Shown here: positions 16,591-26,845 of the stretch, piece by piece
How the letters are laid out: each line of letters begins with the position of its first letter
How positions within the stretch are numbered: position 1 is the stretch's first letter
NCBI GenBank assembly: GCA_001724175.1
Contig: MEDT01000044.1
Coordinates: forward strand, 1 to 52,171
DNA: 52,171 nt
Origin: Cytophagaceae bacterium SCN 52-12
GTDB lineage: Bacteria; Bacteroidota; Bacteroidia; Cytophagales; Spirosomataceae
Reading direction: 5' to 3'
Notes under the pieces: generated by a model
The model's input: only the letters and a program-made list of their open reading frames with translations
What the model was told of the DNA's origin: nothing
Databases searched by the model: none
Program-made: the position numbers and the translations under genes

Positions 16591-17799
16591 ATGAAAAAGA
16601 TCTTTTGCTTGTTGAACCTGCTGGGAATGCAGGAGGTTTTGCCTGCGCAGAGTGACAGCACGGCTTCCAAAGGAGCCGTAGAAAAAAAAGTAACGGAGCA
16701 GAAGTGGGATTGGATCGATATCAAAGGATATACCCAGCTCAGGTACAACGAGCTGTTTGAAACCAACCCTAAGCTCGAATGCGAGCAGTGTGACAAATCG
16801 TGGGGCACCGGAGTAGGGCTGTATTTCAGGAGGATGAGATTTTCGGTCGACATGAAGCTGCTGCCCAGGCTTACCTTTACCGTTCAGCCGGACATTGCGG
16901 GCCTGATCGAAGGCGGGGCGGCGGTCCAGCTTCGTGACCTGTATTTCGAATACGGGTTCGATAAAAAGAAGGAGCTGAGGGCAAGGCTCGGACAAACGAG
17001 AGTGCCCTACGGACATGAGAATATACAATCCACCAGGAACAGGATACCGCTCGACAGGAATGATGCCCTGAACAGCGCTTTTATCAATGAACGGGATTGG
17101 GGGCTGTTTCTTTACTGGACTCCTGAGCGGTTTCAGCAACGTTTTGAGGCAAGGGCCAGAGACGGCTTGAAAGGGACCGGCGACTACGGCATCGTTTCAT
17201 TAGGAGTTTTCCAGGGGCAGAGCACGCTGCGAGACCTGAACAGGAGCAAGCATGTTGTGGCCCGTATTGCCTACCCGCTGGATGCAGGCAGCCAGATGCT
17301 GGAGTTTGCAGTGCAGGGATACTGGGGAAGGTACACGATTGCCGCCGAAAAGAAGACGCCCGGCGTCAGGACCAATGCGACCGGTACCTATCCCGACAGG
17401 CGGGTAGCAGTCTCGACGGTGCTGTTTCCGAAACCCTTCGGTTTGCAGGCCGAGTACAACTGGGGAACGGGGCCTGAATTTACCCACGCCACGGGAAAGA
17501 TCACTGCGCAGCCGCTATGGGGCGGCTATGTGCTGGCCAATTACCGGCTGCCGATGGGCAAGATGGTTTTGTATCCCTACGCAAGGGTGCAGCACTTTGA
17601 CGGCGCAAAAAAGCACGAACGTGATGCCAGGCACTATATCGTAAAAGAACTGGAAATAGGAGCCGACTGGCAGATTTCAAGGTATGTCGAGCTGATCGGC
17701 GCTTTTACGCTGTCGAACCGGAAGTTTGAGGACTTCAGGCTACCCGATAATAACCAGAAGGGCTCGCTGGCCAGGCTTCAGCTCCAGGTAGGATTTTAA
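16591..17799 (+). CDS. Outer-membrane porin, OprO/OprP (phosphate-selective porin) family
   Basis: This is a 402-residue predicted 16- to 18-strand outer-membrane barrel. The start was set at ATG 16591, giving a short signal peptide (MKKIFCLLNLLGMQ... ending LPAQ); the frame opens earlier at 16543 without a plausible leader. Family features are the opening WDWIDIKGYTQLRYN, the FRRMRFSVDMKLLPRLTFTVQPD segment, LRARLGQTRVPYGHEN and a final strand ending in aromatic QVGF. The family name is historical; Bacteroidota members need not be specific for phosphate, and no phosphate-uptake genes are nearby. It is divergent from the module 1 regulator operon and its stop codon is one base from the stop of the convergent SGNH hydrolase gene. 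Confidence 0.8.
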   Translation: MKKIFCLLNLLGMQEVLPAQSDSTASKGAVEKKVTEQKWDWIDIKGYTQLRYNELFETNPKLECEQCDKSWGTGVGLYFRRMRFSVDMKLLPRLTFTVQPDIAGLIEGGAAVQLRDLYFEYGFDKKKELRARLGQTRVPYGHENIQSTRNRIPLDRNDALNSAFINERDWGLFLYWTPERFQQRFEARARDGLKGTGDYGIVSLGVFQGQSTLRDLNRSKHVVARIAYPLDAGSQMLEFAVQGYWGRYTIAAEKKTPGVRTNATGTYPDRRVAVSTVLFPKPFGLQAEYNWGTGPEFTHATGKITAQPLWGGYVLANYRLPMGKMVLYPYARVQHFDGAKKHERDARHYIVKELEIGADWQISRYVELIGAFTLSNRKFEDFRLPDNNQKGSLARLQLQVGF

Positions 17800-17800
17800 G

Positions 17801-18484
17801 TTACAGCCAGGAGGTGATCAGGGGCTTAAGCTCCGAAGCCCATTTTTTGTAGGCTTCCCGGGTAAGGTGGGTCCTGTCGCGGGCAAATCCGTCTTTCAGG
17901 CCGTTCTGATCGGCCAGCCATCGGTTGGGGTCGGTCGTCGCGATGCCCAGCGAGTCGCAGTAGCCGACCAGCCAGTTGTTCAGGCTGTCGACCCTGGCTT
18001 TGGTAGCCGGAGATTGTTTTTCATACAAGGTCAGCTGCACAACGGTTTTTACGCCTGCTGTCCTGAGCTTTAAAAGGAGTGTTTTGTAGTCGCCGGTGGT
18101 TTCGGCTACCGACCGCTCGAGGATCGTCAGATCGTTTATCCCCCCCATTACGACACACAGTTCAGGAGAGTAGCGCAGCACCCTGCGGTCGGTTTCGTCC
18201 TTCAGATGGCATATGCCGAGACCGGGAACACCGCTGTTTTTGATATCACACCGGTCAAGAAGGATATTCCATTCGCCCTGGGCAGTGATGGAATCGCCCA
18301 GGAAAACGATCCCGGCTTTTTCCTTCCAGTCGAGGAATGCCTGCAAAAGTCTCTCCCTGTAGTGATAAGCGATGCCGGAAGCGGCGGCCAGGAAAAGGAA
18401 ATTAACAAGCAATGAGAAGTAAAGGAGCCGGCTTTTACGCTTTTCGGAACGACTATGCCTTACGGTTTCTGATAGGCTGCTCAT
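17801..18484 (-). CDS. Membrane-anchored SGNH/GDSL hydrolase, tail gene of the N-ATPase operon
   Basis: This 227-residue protein has a short basic N-terminal region, one hydrophobic segment at about residues 20-40 (signal anchor) and a GDSL-type esterase domain facing the periplasm. Block I is FLGDSITAQG with nucleophile Ser65; GGINDL gives the Gly-Asn pair of block III, and FARDRTHLT near the C terminus gives the Asp-x-x-His of block V. The ATG overlaps the TGA of atpG by four bases (ATGA), so it is translationally coupled to the N-ATPase operon. It is not a known subunit of the N-ATPase, and its substrate (lipid, glycan or peptidoglycan acetyl ester) cannot be read from the sequence. Confidence 0.82.
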   Translation of the reverse strand: MSSLSETVRHSRSEKRKSRLLYFSLLVNFLFLAAASGIAYHYRERLLQAFLDWKEKAGIVFLGDSITAQGEWNILLDRCDIKNSGVPGLGICHLKDETDRRVLRYSPELCVVMGGINDLTILERSVAETTGDYKTLLLKLRTAGVKTVVQLTLYEKQSPATKARVDSLNNWLVGYCDSLGIATTDPNRWLADQNGLKDGFARDRTHLTREAYKKWASELKPLITSWL

Positions 18485-19350
18485 GATCGTCTCATAGCGT
18501 TAAACCCCGCGACAATATCAAAAAGTTCCGTATCGATGCTGTCCTGCCGGAGCTGGTGGTAACGGGTCTTCATCTGGCCGGATAGCTCTTCGATATTCTT
18601 TTCAGCTCTTTGCATCGCCTTTAGCCGGCTGGCGTTTTCACTGGCAAGCGAAAAAACGCAGGACCGGTAGAGGGCGGTGAACAGGTATTCCCGGAAAAGC
18701 GCAGAGAACACTGTCCCGGGAGAGCCTGCGATCTGCGGGATACGATTGGACGGCCACGGTCTGTGACGGGTTTTCTCCTGCCATTCCTCGTCGAAAGGGA
18801 GCAGCTTTCTCAGCACAGGGACATAATCATCGGCCTTTCTTGGCCGGTTGAATATGGCGTATACCGCTGCAAGCGGAGCTTTGGCGCGCAGCTGCTCGAT
18901 TTCGAGCAGGAGCCGGCCGGTAAGCGTAGTTACTGCCTGTATGGAGCCGGGAACATGAAAAACCGAAGCCACGTGCAGTCCGGCATCTTTTAGCAGGTAT
19001 TCTACCCTTTCACCTACAGCCCATATTTCCACCCGTTCTTTGACAGGCCGGATAGACCGGGCAGAAAGGGCAGCGATTGCATGGTTGAACGGACCTACGA
19101 GCCCCTGGTCCGACCCCATCACGATAAACAGGGTCGTGCCCCCGGACAACGGCGGGGACGGGAACAACTGCTCATGAAGAAGGTAAACCCGGATGCCGGA
19201 CAGGATGGTCTGGTAGTAGGCTTCCAGGGCATCGACCGCTTTCTGATAACGGCCGATGTTGGAAGCGGTGATCGCCTTCATGGTTTTGACCACGGCCCCG
19301 AGATCGCCGGCCTGCCTGATCTTACGCTGCATGCTTTCAATAGATTCCAT
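18481..19350 (-). CDS. atpG: N-ATPase F1 gamma subunit
   Basis: This is the 289-residue central-stalk subunit of the alternative F-type ATPase. The start MESIESMQRKI at 19350 overlaps the end of atpA by 14 bases; a longer frame to 19578 reads through atpA and is rejected. The family pattern is the N-terminal coiled-coil helix with AVVKTMKAITASNI, the central FIVMGSDQGLVGPFN fold, and the C-terminal helix with SLASENASRLKAMQRAEKNIEEL. It is divergent from ordinary housekeeping gamma subunits, as known for N-ATPases. It is the last ATPase gene in the operon and overlaps the SGNH hydrolase start. Confidence 0.9.
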   Translation of the reverse strand: MESIESMQRKIRQAGDLGAVVKTMKAITASNIGRYQKAVDALEAYYQTILSGIRVYLLHEQLFPSPPLSGGTTLFIVMGSDQGLVGPFNHAIAALSARSIRPVKERVEIWAVGERVEYLLKDAGLHVASVFHVPGSIQAVTTLTGRLLLEIEQLRAKAPLAAVYAIFNRPRKADDYVPVLRKLLPFDEEWQEKTRHRPWPSNRIPQIAGSPGTVFSALFREYLFTALYRSCVFSLASENASRLKAMQRAEKNIEELSGQMKTRYHQLRQDSIDTELFDIVAGFNAMRRS

Positions 19351-20914
19351 CCTGCTGCTTTGTGATATGTTCCGTTTGAGTCCCGGCGTCAAACCGCGCG
19401 AGCGCTTTCGAGGCCATATCCAGGAGAATAGCCTCATCTTCTTCAGTAATATCTCCCGAGTCGTACATACGCCGGCGGGTCTCCTGCGGAATCCTGCCGG
19501 ACTCCCTGCAAAGCACTTCCTGGGCGTCGTGTATTTTGCTTTCAGGGATATGATCGAGCAAATGGTTTTTAAGCGCAAGCAGCACCATTACCTGCTCAGC
19601 TACCGAAAGCGGGCTGGCTTCTGCCTGGACCAGGCACTGACGGATGCGTTTTCCGTGTTCGATCCTTTTCCTGGTATCATTGTCGAGCCTGGCGCCGAAC
19701 CTGGCAAATGTTTCCAGCTCCTCGAACTGGGCGTAGGTAAGCTTCAATCTTCCCGCCACCTTCCGGTAAACCTTCCATTGCGCCTTCCCGCCTACGCGCG
19801 ATACCGATTTGCCCACGTCTATCGCCGGCAGTATCCCCAGCCCGAACAGGGTAGGGGACAGGTAGAGCTGGCCGTCGGTGATAGAAATAAGGTTTGTAGG
19901 GATGTAAGCCGACATATTCTGGGCTTCCGTCTCGACGATCGGCAGGGCAGTCAGGGAACCTCCCCCTGACGATACGCTCAAATGCGTAGATCGTTCCAGC
20001 AGGCGGGAGTGGAGATAGAAGATATCGCCGGGGAAAGCTTCCCGGCCGGGCGGCCGCTCCAGGAGCAGCGACATTTCGCGGTATGCCCTGGCGTGCTTCG
20101 TAAGATCGTCATATACAATGAGCACGTCCTTTCCCTGCTCCATAAAGTATTCAGCCATACTTGTCGCCGCATAGGGAGCGATATACTGGAGGCCGCTGGG
20201 ATCGCTGCCTTCGGTCACCATTACGATGGTATATTCCATAGCGCCTGCCTCTTCCAGGCGCGCGACGCTGGCAGCCACGGCAGCAGAACGCTGACCGATG
20301 GCGCAGTATACACAGATGACATTCTTGTCCCGCTGACTTAATATCGTATCGATGCCGATAGCGGTTTTCCCGGTCTGCCGGTCGCCGAGTATCAGCTCCC
20401 TTTGGCCTTTCCCGATCGGGATCAGCGCGTCAATCACTTTGATGCCGGTCTGGAGAGGCGAGTTGACGGGCGATCGATCCATAATAGCGGGAGCAGGGCG
20501 CTCTACCGGGAAGCGCGCCGAAAAGCTCACCGGGCCTTTCCCGTCCAGTGGCATACCCAGCGGGTTGACGACACGCCCCAACAGACCTTCACCTACGGGG
20601 ATATCCAGCGTCCGGCCCGTTCTCCGGACAGACTCCCCCGCTTTCAGACCGGATTCGTTGCCCAGGAGCACAACCCCGGTTTCGGTTTCGTCGAGGTTGA
20701 ACGCAATGCCATAATTGTTTCCGGGGAATTGTACCAGCTCCTGGTAGCCTACGCCCGGAAGGCCGCTTACCGTTGCCACCCCCGACCGGATGCTCTTTAC
20801 AATACCGGTCTCTTCAAACCTGATCCCCGGTTTCATCGCTGCTCTTTTCGCGGAAAAAGAACGGTAGGTTTGTTTTACAAAATCCAGGAGATCGTCATTA
20901 TTGTGCATAGCCAT
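19337..20914 (-). CDS. atpA: N-ATPase F1 alpha subunit
   Basis: This is the non-catalytic nucleotide-binding subunit of the F1 head, 525 residues, slightly longer than usual because of an extended C terminus. The beta-barrel start is FEETGIVKSIRSGVATVSGLPG-like (residues 33-54); the Walker A loop GDRQTGKT is at residues 177-184, and the SVSRVGGKAQ region carries the arginine finger that completes catalytic sites on beta. The divergence from housekeeping alpha and the gene order identify it as the N-ATPase form. It starts 9 bases after atpF. Confidence 0.95.
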   Translation of the reverse strand: MAMHNNDDLLDFVKQTYRSFSAKRAAMKPGIRFEETGIVKSIRSGVATVSGLPGVGYQELVQFPGNNYGIAFNLDETETGVVLLGNESGLKAGESVRRTGRTLDIPVGEGLLGRVVNPLGMPLDGKGPVSFSARFPVERPAPAIMDRSPVNSPLQTGIKVIDALIPIGKGQRELILGDRQTGKTAIGIDTILSQRDKNVICVYCAIGQRSAAVAASVARLEEAGAMEYTIVMVTEGSDPSGLQYIAPYAATSMAEYFMEQGKDVLIVYDDLTKHARAYREMSLLLERPPGREAFPGDIFYLHSRLLERSTHLSVSSGGGSLTALPIVETEAQNMSAYIPTNLISITDGQLYLSPTLFGLGILPAIDVGKSVSRVGGKAQWKVYRKVAGRLKLTYAQFEELETFARFGARLDNDTRKRIEHGKRIRQCLVQAEASPLSVAEQVMVLLALKNHLLDHIPESKIHDAQEVLCRESGRIPQETRRRMYDSGDITEEDEAILLDMASKALARFDAGTQTEHITKQQDGIY

Positions 20915-20923
20915 GAGTCTGTG

Positions 20924-21670
20924 CTAATCAATGTCGATCGTCGCAATTTCATGAAGATAGCCTGATATATGCCATTCCAGCCGGTGGTGATTGACCTGTA
21001 TTTCCACGCCGCAGATCAGCTCAGGCCTGATTTCGAACGACAGCGTGACCGGGCCGGCGTCGAGCAGGCGGGTGAGCGCTTCGGAAGCAGCTTTTTGCTG
21101 CGCAGGGGCCAGGCCGAACGCCGTTCTGACCACGACAGCCTGCGGACCGGCAACAAGCATCTGCCTGTATTGCTGCTCCTGAAGCGCGCCGGGAGCCCCG
21201 AGATGCTTCAGGAATTCATCAAAGATATAGGCTTCCAGGTCGAGGGACGCCAGGTCTGTGAGCGCTTTCCGGGCAATGCTAAAGACTTCTTCGCGCGCCA
21301 TCCGGGAGATCTGGTGCCGGATCAGCTCGCGGTCATCTCTGAAAGCCCTGACGAGCCTGTGTCTTTCTTCTTCCGTTTCTTTCCGGACTTCTGCCATCAG
21401 CAAAGCTTTTTCCGCGTCGGCTTCCTGCCGGGCAGCCGCCAGCAGCTCTTCGCGCCGGGCCTCAAGCTGCCGGTAGTTCTCCTCGTATGAAGCTTTGACC
21501 CGGAAGGCATCCTGCCTGACGGCATCCGCCGCTGCAAGCTCATCGGCGATTTTCTTCTTCCTACCGGCAATAGCTTCCGCGACGGGCCGGTAGAGAAACC
21601 GCCGGAGAAGCAAGGCCAGTATGATAAAGTTGACGACCTGGGCCGCAACAGTAAACCAGTCGATCAGCAT
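20924..21670 (-). CDS. atpF: N-ATPase b subunit with delta-like C-terminal extension
   Basis: This peripheral stalk subunit has 248 residues, much longer than a standard b subunit of about 160. The N terminus is one membrane helix (WFTVAAQVVNFIILALLLRR), followed by a charged coiled coil through about residue 125. The last 70 residues contain AVVVRTAFGLAPAQQKAA, then PVTLSFEIRPELICGVEIQVN, which resembles the C-terminal domain of F1 delta (a region ending in a Gly-Gly-Val/Ile turn). No separate delta gene exists in the operon, so the extension may supply the delta contact with F1. Lack of a delta gene is a recognised feature of N-ATPase operons; the fusion reading is inference. Confidence 0.85.
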   Translation of the reverse strand: MLIDWFTVAAQVVNFIILALLLRRFLYRPVAEAIAGRKKKIADELAAADAVRQDAFRVKASYEENYRQLEARREELLAAARQEADAEKALLMAEVRKETEEERHRLVRAFRDDRELIRHQISRMAREEVFSIARKALTDLASLDLEAYIFDEFLKHLGAPGALQEQQYRQMLVAGPQAVVVRTAFGLAPAQQKAASEALTRLLDAGPVTLSFEIRPELICGVEIQVNHHRLEWHISGYLHEIATIDID

Positions 21671-21681
21671 ATCCCGGTTTT

Positions 21682-21951
21682 TTAGTTTCCTGCAAAGTGA
21701 TTCCAGAAAGGATTGGCAAAAATGAGTATCATAGAGATTACGAAACAGTAAATACCCGATGACTCGATCATAGCGAGCCCCACAAACAAAGTACGTGTTA
21801 TGGTGGGCGATGCGTCGGGCTGCTGGGCTATCGCATTTAATGCAGAAGCCACGGCGCGTCCCTGCCCGAGCGACGGCGCTATGACGCCTATGGCGGTGGT
21901 GAGGCCGGCGATCAGGATCGAAGCTGTTGCGACAAGTGATAAGGTATCCAT
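21682..21951 (-). CDS. atpE: N-ATPase c subunit with Na+-binding residues
   Basis: This 89-residue hairpin proteolipid forms the membrane rotor ring. The first helix carries APSLGQG with Gln30, and the second carries MIESSGIY with Glu63, Ser64, Ser65 and Tyr68. These correspond with a constant two-residue shift to Gln32, Glu65, Ser66, Thr67 and Tyr70 of the Na+-binding Ilyobacter tartaricus c-ring. The complete ligand set strongly suggests Na+ rather than H+ as the transported ion. The polar loop AQQPDASP between the helices is normal. Confidence 0.93.
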   Translation of the reverse strand: MDTLSLVATASILIAGLTTAIGVIAPSLGQGRAVASALNAIAQQPDASPTITRTLFVGLAMIESSGIYCFVISMILIFANPFWNHFAGN

Positions 21952-21968
21952 AGCAATTCAGTTAGGTA

Positions 21969-22634
21969 TTAATTGTTTTTGGAAGCCGCGGCTATATAGA
22001 CCGTGGCCAGGATTGTGAAAATATAGGCTTGTATCACGCCGGTCAGGAGGCCGAATAAGCTCATGATGACCGGGAAGAAAAACGGCGCCAGGCTCAGCAG
22101 GATACTGATGATGATCTCCCCGCTCATGATGTTGCCGAAAAGCCGGAATGACAGTGACAGCGTCCTGGTGAACTCGCCGATGATATTGAAGGGCGCCATA
22201 AGGGGATTCGGGCTGAAGTAGGTTTTCAGGTATGCCTTAAATCCCATGTCGTAGATGTTGTAAAAAGGTACTGCCAGGAAAACGCAGAAAGCCAGGGCGG
22301 CCGTAGTGGAAAGCGAGCCGGTAGGCGCCCGGTATCCGGGAAACACGGTCGCAACGTTGGCGCAAACTATAAAAAGAAAAAGCGTGCCCAGGAAAGGCAG
22401 GTACCTGGCCGGGTTTTGCAGCCCTGCCTCGCTGATCTGCTCATTCAGGGTGATGAATATCATCTCGAGCACTCCCTGCCTGCCGCTTACCGGTTTGTCG
22501 GGATGGATATTCCGGGTAATCAGCCAGGAAATCCCTGTCAGGAGCATCATAATCGCCCAGGTCGTTACCAGGGTGTTGTTGATCCTGAAGCTTCCGTAAC
22601 TCCAATAGATGATCTGATCGGGCGTAATGTTCAT
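21969..22634 (-). CDS. atpB: N-ATPase a subunit
   Basis: This is the membrane stator subunit with the ion half-channels, 221 residues from ATG 22634 (MNITPDQIIYW). The ATG overlaps the atpR stop by four bases; the longer frame to 22862 reads through atpR and is rejected. Visible are five or six hydrophobic segments, FLGTLFLFIVCANVATVFPG in the middle, and SLSFRLFGNIMSGE with the essential stator Arg. It is shorter than housekeeping a subunits of Bacteroidota, which carry a long periplasmic N-terminal part. Confidence 0.93.
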   Translation of the reverse strand: MNITPDQIIYWSYGSFRINNTLVTTWAIMMLLTGISWLITRNIHPDKPVSGRQGVLEMIFITLNEQISEAGLQNPARYLPFLGTLFLFIVCANVATVFPGYRAPTGSLSTTAALAFCVFLAVPFYNIYDMGFKAYLKTYFSPNPLMAPFNIIGEFTRTLSLSFRLFGNIMSGEIIISILLSLAPFFFPVIMSLFGLLTGVIQAYIFTILATVYIAAASKNN

Positions 22635-22936
22635 CTGAAAGGGATTTTTGACGGAGACTCTGCGGGGCCCGGTTTCCCGGTAAACGATATGACGGCGAAA
22701 CGGGCGGCTACAAAGCCGGCCGTACAGATCAGGATCCTTTGCCAGCTGCCGTCGGATATGTAGTAGAAAACAGCCATAACGACCGCCGTACGGATGATAA
22801 ATGAACCTGAAAACAGGAAAAAGGGATTCCTCAGCCGGACTCCTTTTCTCACTGTATACCACAATCCGCCGAAGAACAGGATCCCGCTAAGGATGCCGGC
22901 GATAAAAACTCCCGATGATTCCAGCCATTCAGTCAT
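22631..22936 (-). CDS. atpR: N-ATPase accessory membrane subunit AtpR
   Basis: This 101-residue membrane protein with three hydrophobic segments is found only in N-ATPase operons and is proposed to act in c-ring or a-subunit assembly. The start was chosen at MTEWLESSG (22936), which overlaps atpQ by 8 bases; a longer frame to 22978 is entirely inside atpQ. Arginines in membrane-embedded positions (IIRTAVV, ARFAVI) fit the AtpR description. The assignment rests mainly on size, topology and position between atpQ and atpB. Confidence 0.8.
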   Translation of the reverse strand: MTEWLESSGVFIAGILSGILFFGGLWYTVRKGVRLRNPFFLFSGSFIIRTAVVMAVFYYISDGSWQRILICTAGFVAARFAVISFTGKPGPAESPSKIPFR

Positions 22937-23243
22937 TTTGATGCTTGTTTTCTTTATTGATATCCCTGTTTTCTTCATTCAGCCACTGATAGGCGATGAC
23001 GCACCCGAGCATCAGCCCCCCTATCATGAAAGTCAGCGTCCACGAAAAATGCTGCGGGTAGGTCTTGTCCAGCCACCAGCCGAGAGCCGTTCCCAGCAAA
23101 AGCGGGAGGGCTACCGACCAGCCGACCATCCCCATGGTGCCTAGGCCCAGCCAGACGCTTCTTTTAGGGGTTTGCCTGGACTTCAGTTTTCGTTGCTCTA
23201 TTTCCCTGATCCTGTCGGGAAAAGATTCTGGTTTTGCTGCCAT
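22929..23243 (-). CDS. atpQ: N-ATPase AtpQ (AtpI-like) membrane protein
   Basis: This 104-residue protein has a charged N-terminal 30 residues, then two membrane helices (SVALPLLLGTALGWWLD and FMIGGLMLGCVIAYQWL) and a charged tail. It resembles AtpI, the c-ring assembly factor; the conserved Gly-x-x-x-Gly and Trp-Trp-Leu-Asp pattern is typical. It lies between atpC and atpR, as expected for N-ATPase operons. Confidence 0.85.
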   Translation of the reverse strand: MAAKPESFPDRIREIEQRKLKSRQTPKRSVWLGLGTMGMVGWSVALPLLLGTALGWWLDKTYPQHFSWTLTFMIGGLMLGCVIAYQWLNEENRDINKENKHQND

Positions 23244-23260
23244 CGCGATACGTCAGTGGC

Positions 23261-25143
<1,883 letters not shown>

Positions 25144-25146
25144 CTA

Positions 25147-25160
25147 ATTTTCCGGAAAAT
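25147..25160. promoter_or_regulatory. Perfect 14-bp palindrome upstream of the N-ATPase operon
   Basis: ATTTTCCGGAAAAT is its own reverse complement. It lies 103-116 bases before the atpD start and, on the minus strand, just upstream of a -7-like TAGCTTTT (25146-25139). It may be an operator for the N-ATPase operon; no binding protein can be named. Confidence 0.4.
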
Positions 25161-25196
25161 CATAGTTTTTCGAAACTGATTTTTGTCATAAATGGC

Positions 25197-25275
25197 TTTC
25201 AGCTATCTTCCGATAGCTATCGGGACAGCTATCAGTCTGCCGATAGCTGAAGGCTGACAGCTGATAGCTGATAAC
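25197..25275. repeat. GCTGATAGCTGA-word inverted repeat (locus D)
   Basis: This stretch has the same word family as locus B: TTCAGCTATCTTCCGATAGC-type words on the left facing GATAGCTGAAGGCTGACAGC-type words on the right. It lies between divergent atpD and nnr, ending 13 bases before the nnr start, so it is not in a terminator position. Confidence 0.7.
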
Positions 25276-25288
25276 CTATTTTAAACCA

Positions 25289-26767
25289 ATGAAAATACTT
25301 TCGGCTGCGCAGATAAGAGAGCTTGACGCCTACACCATCCGGACCGAACCCGTGCCGTCGGTCGATCTGATGGAGCGGGCCGCGAAGGCATTCGTGCAAT
25401 GGCTCCTCTGCAAATTTGACGAAGCGCATGAATATGCCATCTTTTGCGGGAAAGGGAACAACGGAGGCGACGGCCTGGCCGTTGCCAGGATGCTTATCGG
25501 GCGGGGGAATTCGGTAAAGGTCTTTATCGTCGAGCACCGGGAGTCGGGCACGCCCGATTTCGAGGAAAACCTCCGGAGGCTGGAAGGACTGACGGAGCCT
25601 GTCTTTGTACGGTCTGCAGCCGGTTTTTCTTTACCCGCCACCGGGATAGTCATCGATGCCCTGCTGGGGACCGGGCTTATTAGCCCTGCCAGGGGACTGC
25701 TGGCTGACGTGATCCCGGCCATCAACGACTCCGGGCTGACGGTAGTCTCGGTCGATATAGCCAGCGGGCTTTTTACCGATAAGGCCAATGAGAGCGAAGA
25801 TGTCATTGTGAAGCCCGACTATACCGTCTCTTTCCAGGTTCCCAAATTAGCCTTCTTCATACCTGACTGCTATCCCTATGTCGGGGAATGGCATATTGCT
25901 GACATCGGGCTCGACCGGGAATTCCTGGAAAAGCAGCCTTCGGACTACTTTCTCACTACTAGGGAAAATTTGCCACACCTCAAAAAAAAGCGAGGCAAAT
26001 ATTCCCATAAAGGTACTTATGGTCACGCACTTATGATTGCAGGCAGCTACGGGAAAATGGGAGCGGCCGTGCTTTCTTCCAGGGCGTGCCTGCGTTCGGG
26101 TGTCGGACTGCTGACCGCCTATGTCCCCGGCTGCGGCTACGAGATCATGCAGATCGCGGTTCCGGAAGCTATGGTGATGACAGACCCCGGCCGGCGCTTC
26201 CTCGTTTCGATGCCGGAAAGTCTCATCTATTCGGCAATAGGCGCCGGGCCCGGAATCGGGACCGAGCAGGGTACCCTGGAGGCTTTTAAAAACCTGCTGG
26301 AGCGTTTTCCCGGGCCGATGGTCCTGGATGCCGACGCCCTGAATTTGCTGGCGCTGCACCCTGAATTGCTGGAATTATTGCCTGAAAATGCCGTATTGAC
26401 TCCCCATCCCAAGGAATTCCAGCGGCTTGCAGGAGCTTCCGGCGACGGCTTCGGGATGGTGGGCAAAGCCCGTGATTTCGCCCGGCAACACAAGGTCATT
26501 GTCTGCCTTAAAGGCGCTCATACTGCCGTAGTGCTGCCCGACGGGAAAGTTTATTTCAATTCCACCGGTAACCCGGGAATGGCTACCGGAGGAAGCGGGG
26601 ACGTGCTCACAGGCATGATACTGGCTTTGCTGGCACAGGGGTATACGCCCGACGTTGCGGCGAGGCTCGCCGTTTACAGGCATGGTGAGGCGGGTGACCG
26701 GCAGGCGGCGGAAAGGACAGAAGAGGCGCTGATCGCATCAGATCTCATAGAGGGTTTACGCTGGTAA
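25289..26767 (+). CDS. nnr: Bifunctional NAD(P)H-hydrate epimerase / ADP-dependent dehydratase
   Basis: This metabolite-repair enzyme restores damaged hydrated NAD(P)H. The N-terminal half (about residues 1-210) is the YjeF-type epimerase with CGKGNNGGDGLAVAR at about residues 52-66. The C-terminal half (about 225-490) is the ribokinase-like ADP-dependent dehydratase with GSYGKMGAAVLSSRAC and NPGMATGGSGDVLTG near residues 431-445. The 492-residue fused form is the normal bacterial length. It starts 13 bases after repeat locus D and is divergent from the N-ATPase operon. Confidence 0.94.
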   Translation: MKILSAAQIRELDAYTIRTEPVPSVDLMERAAKAFVQWLLCKFDEAHEYAIFCGKGNNGGDGLAVARMLIGRGNSVKVFIVEHRESGTPDFEENLRRLEGLTEPVFVRSAAGFSLPATGIVIDALLGTGLISPARGLLADVIPAINDSGLTVVSVDIASGLFTDKANESEDVIVKPDYTVSFQVPKLAFFIPDCYPYVGEWHIADIGLDREFLEKQPSDYFLTTRENLPHLKKKRGKYSHKGTYGHALMIAGSYGKMGAAVLSSRACLRSGVGLLTAYVPGCGYEIMQIAVPEAMVMTDPGRRFLVSMPESLIYSAIGAGPGIGTEQGTLEAFKNLLERFPGPMVLDADALNLLALHPELLELLPENAVLTPHPKEFQRLAGASGDGFGMVGKARDFARQHKVIVCLKGAHTAVVLPDGKVYFNSTGNPGMATGGSGDVLTGMILALLAQGYTPDVAARLAVYRHGEAGDRQAAERTEEALIASDLIEGLRW

Positions 26768-26845
26768 CCCGGCCTCGTAAACTGGCATAATATTTTAGAA
26801 GATCTTATCATCAGAATATATGTGCCACTCTAATGTTTAACGATC

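Noticed and set aside
22634..22862. Longer N-terminal extension of the N-ATPase a subunit
   Set aside because: The extension is the atpR coding sequence read in another frame; MNITPDQIIYW with the ATGA overlap is the natural start.
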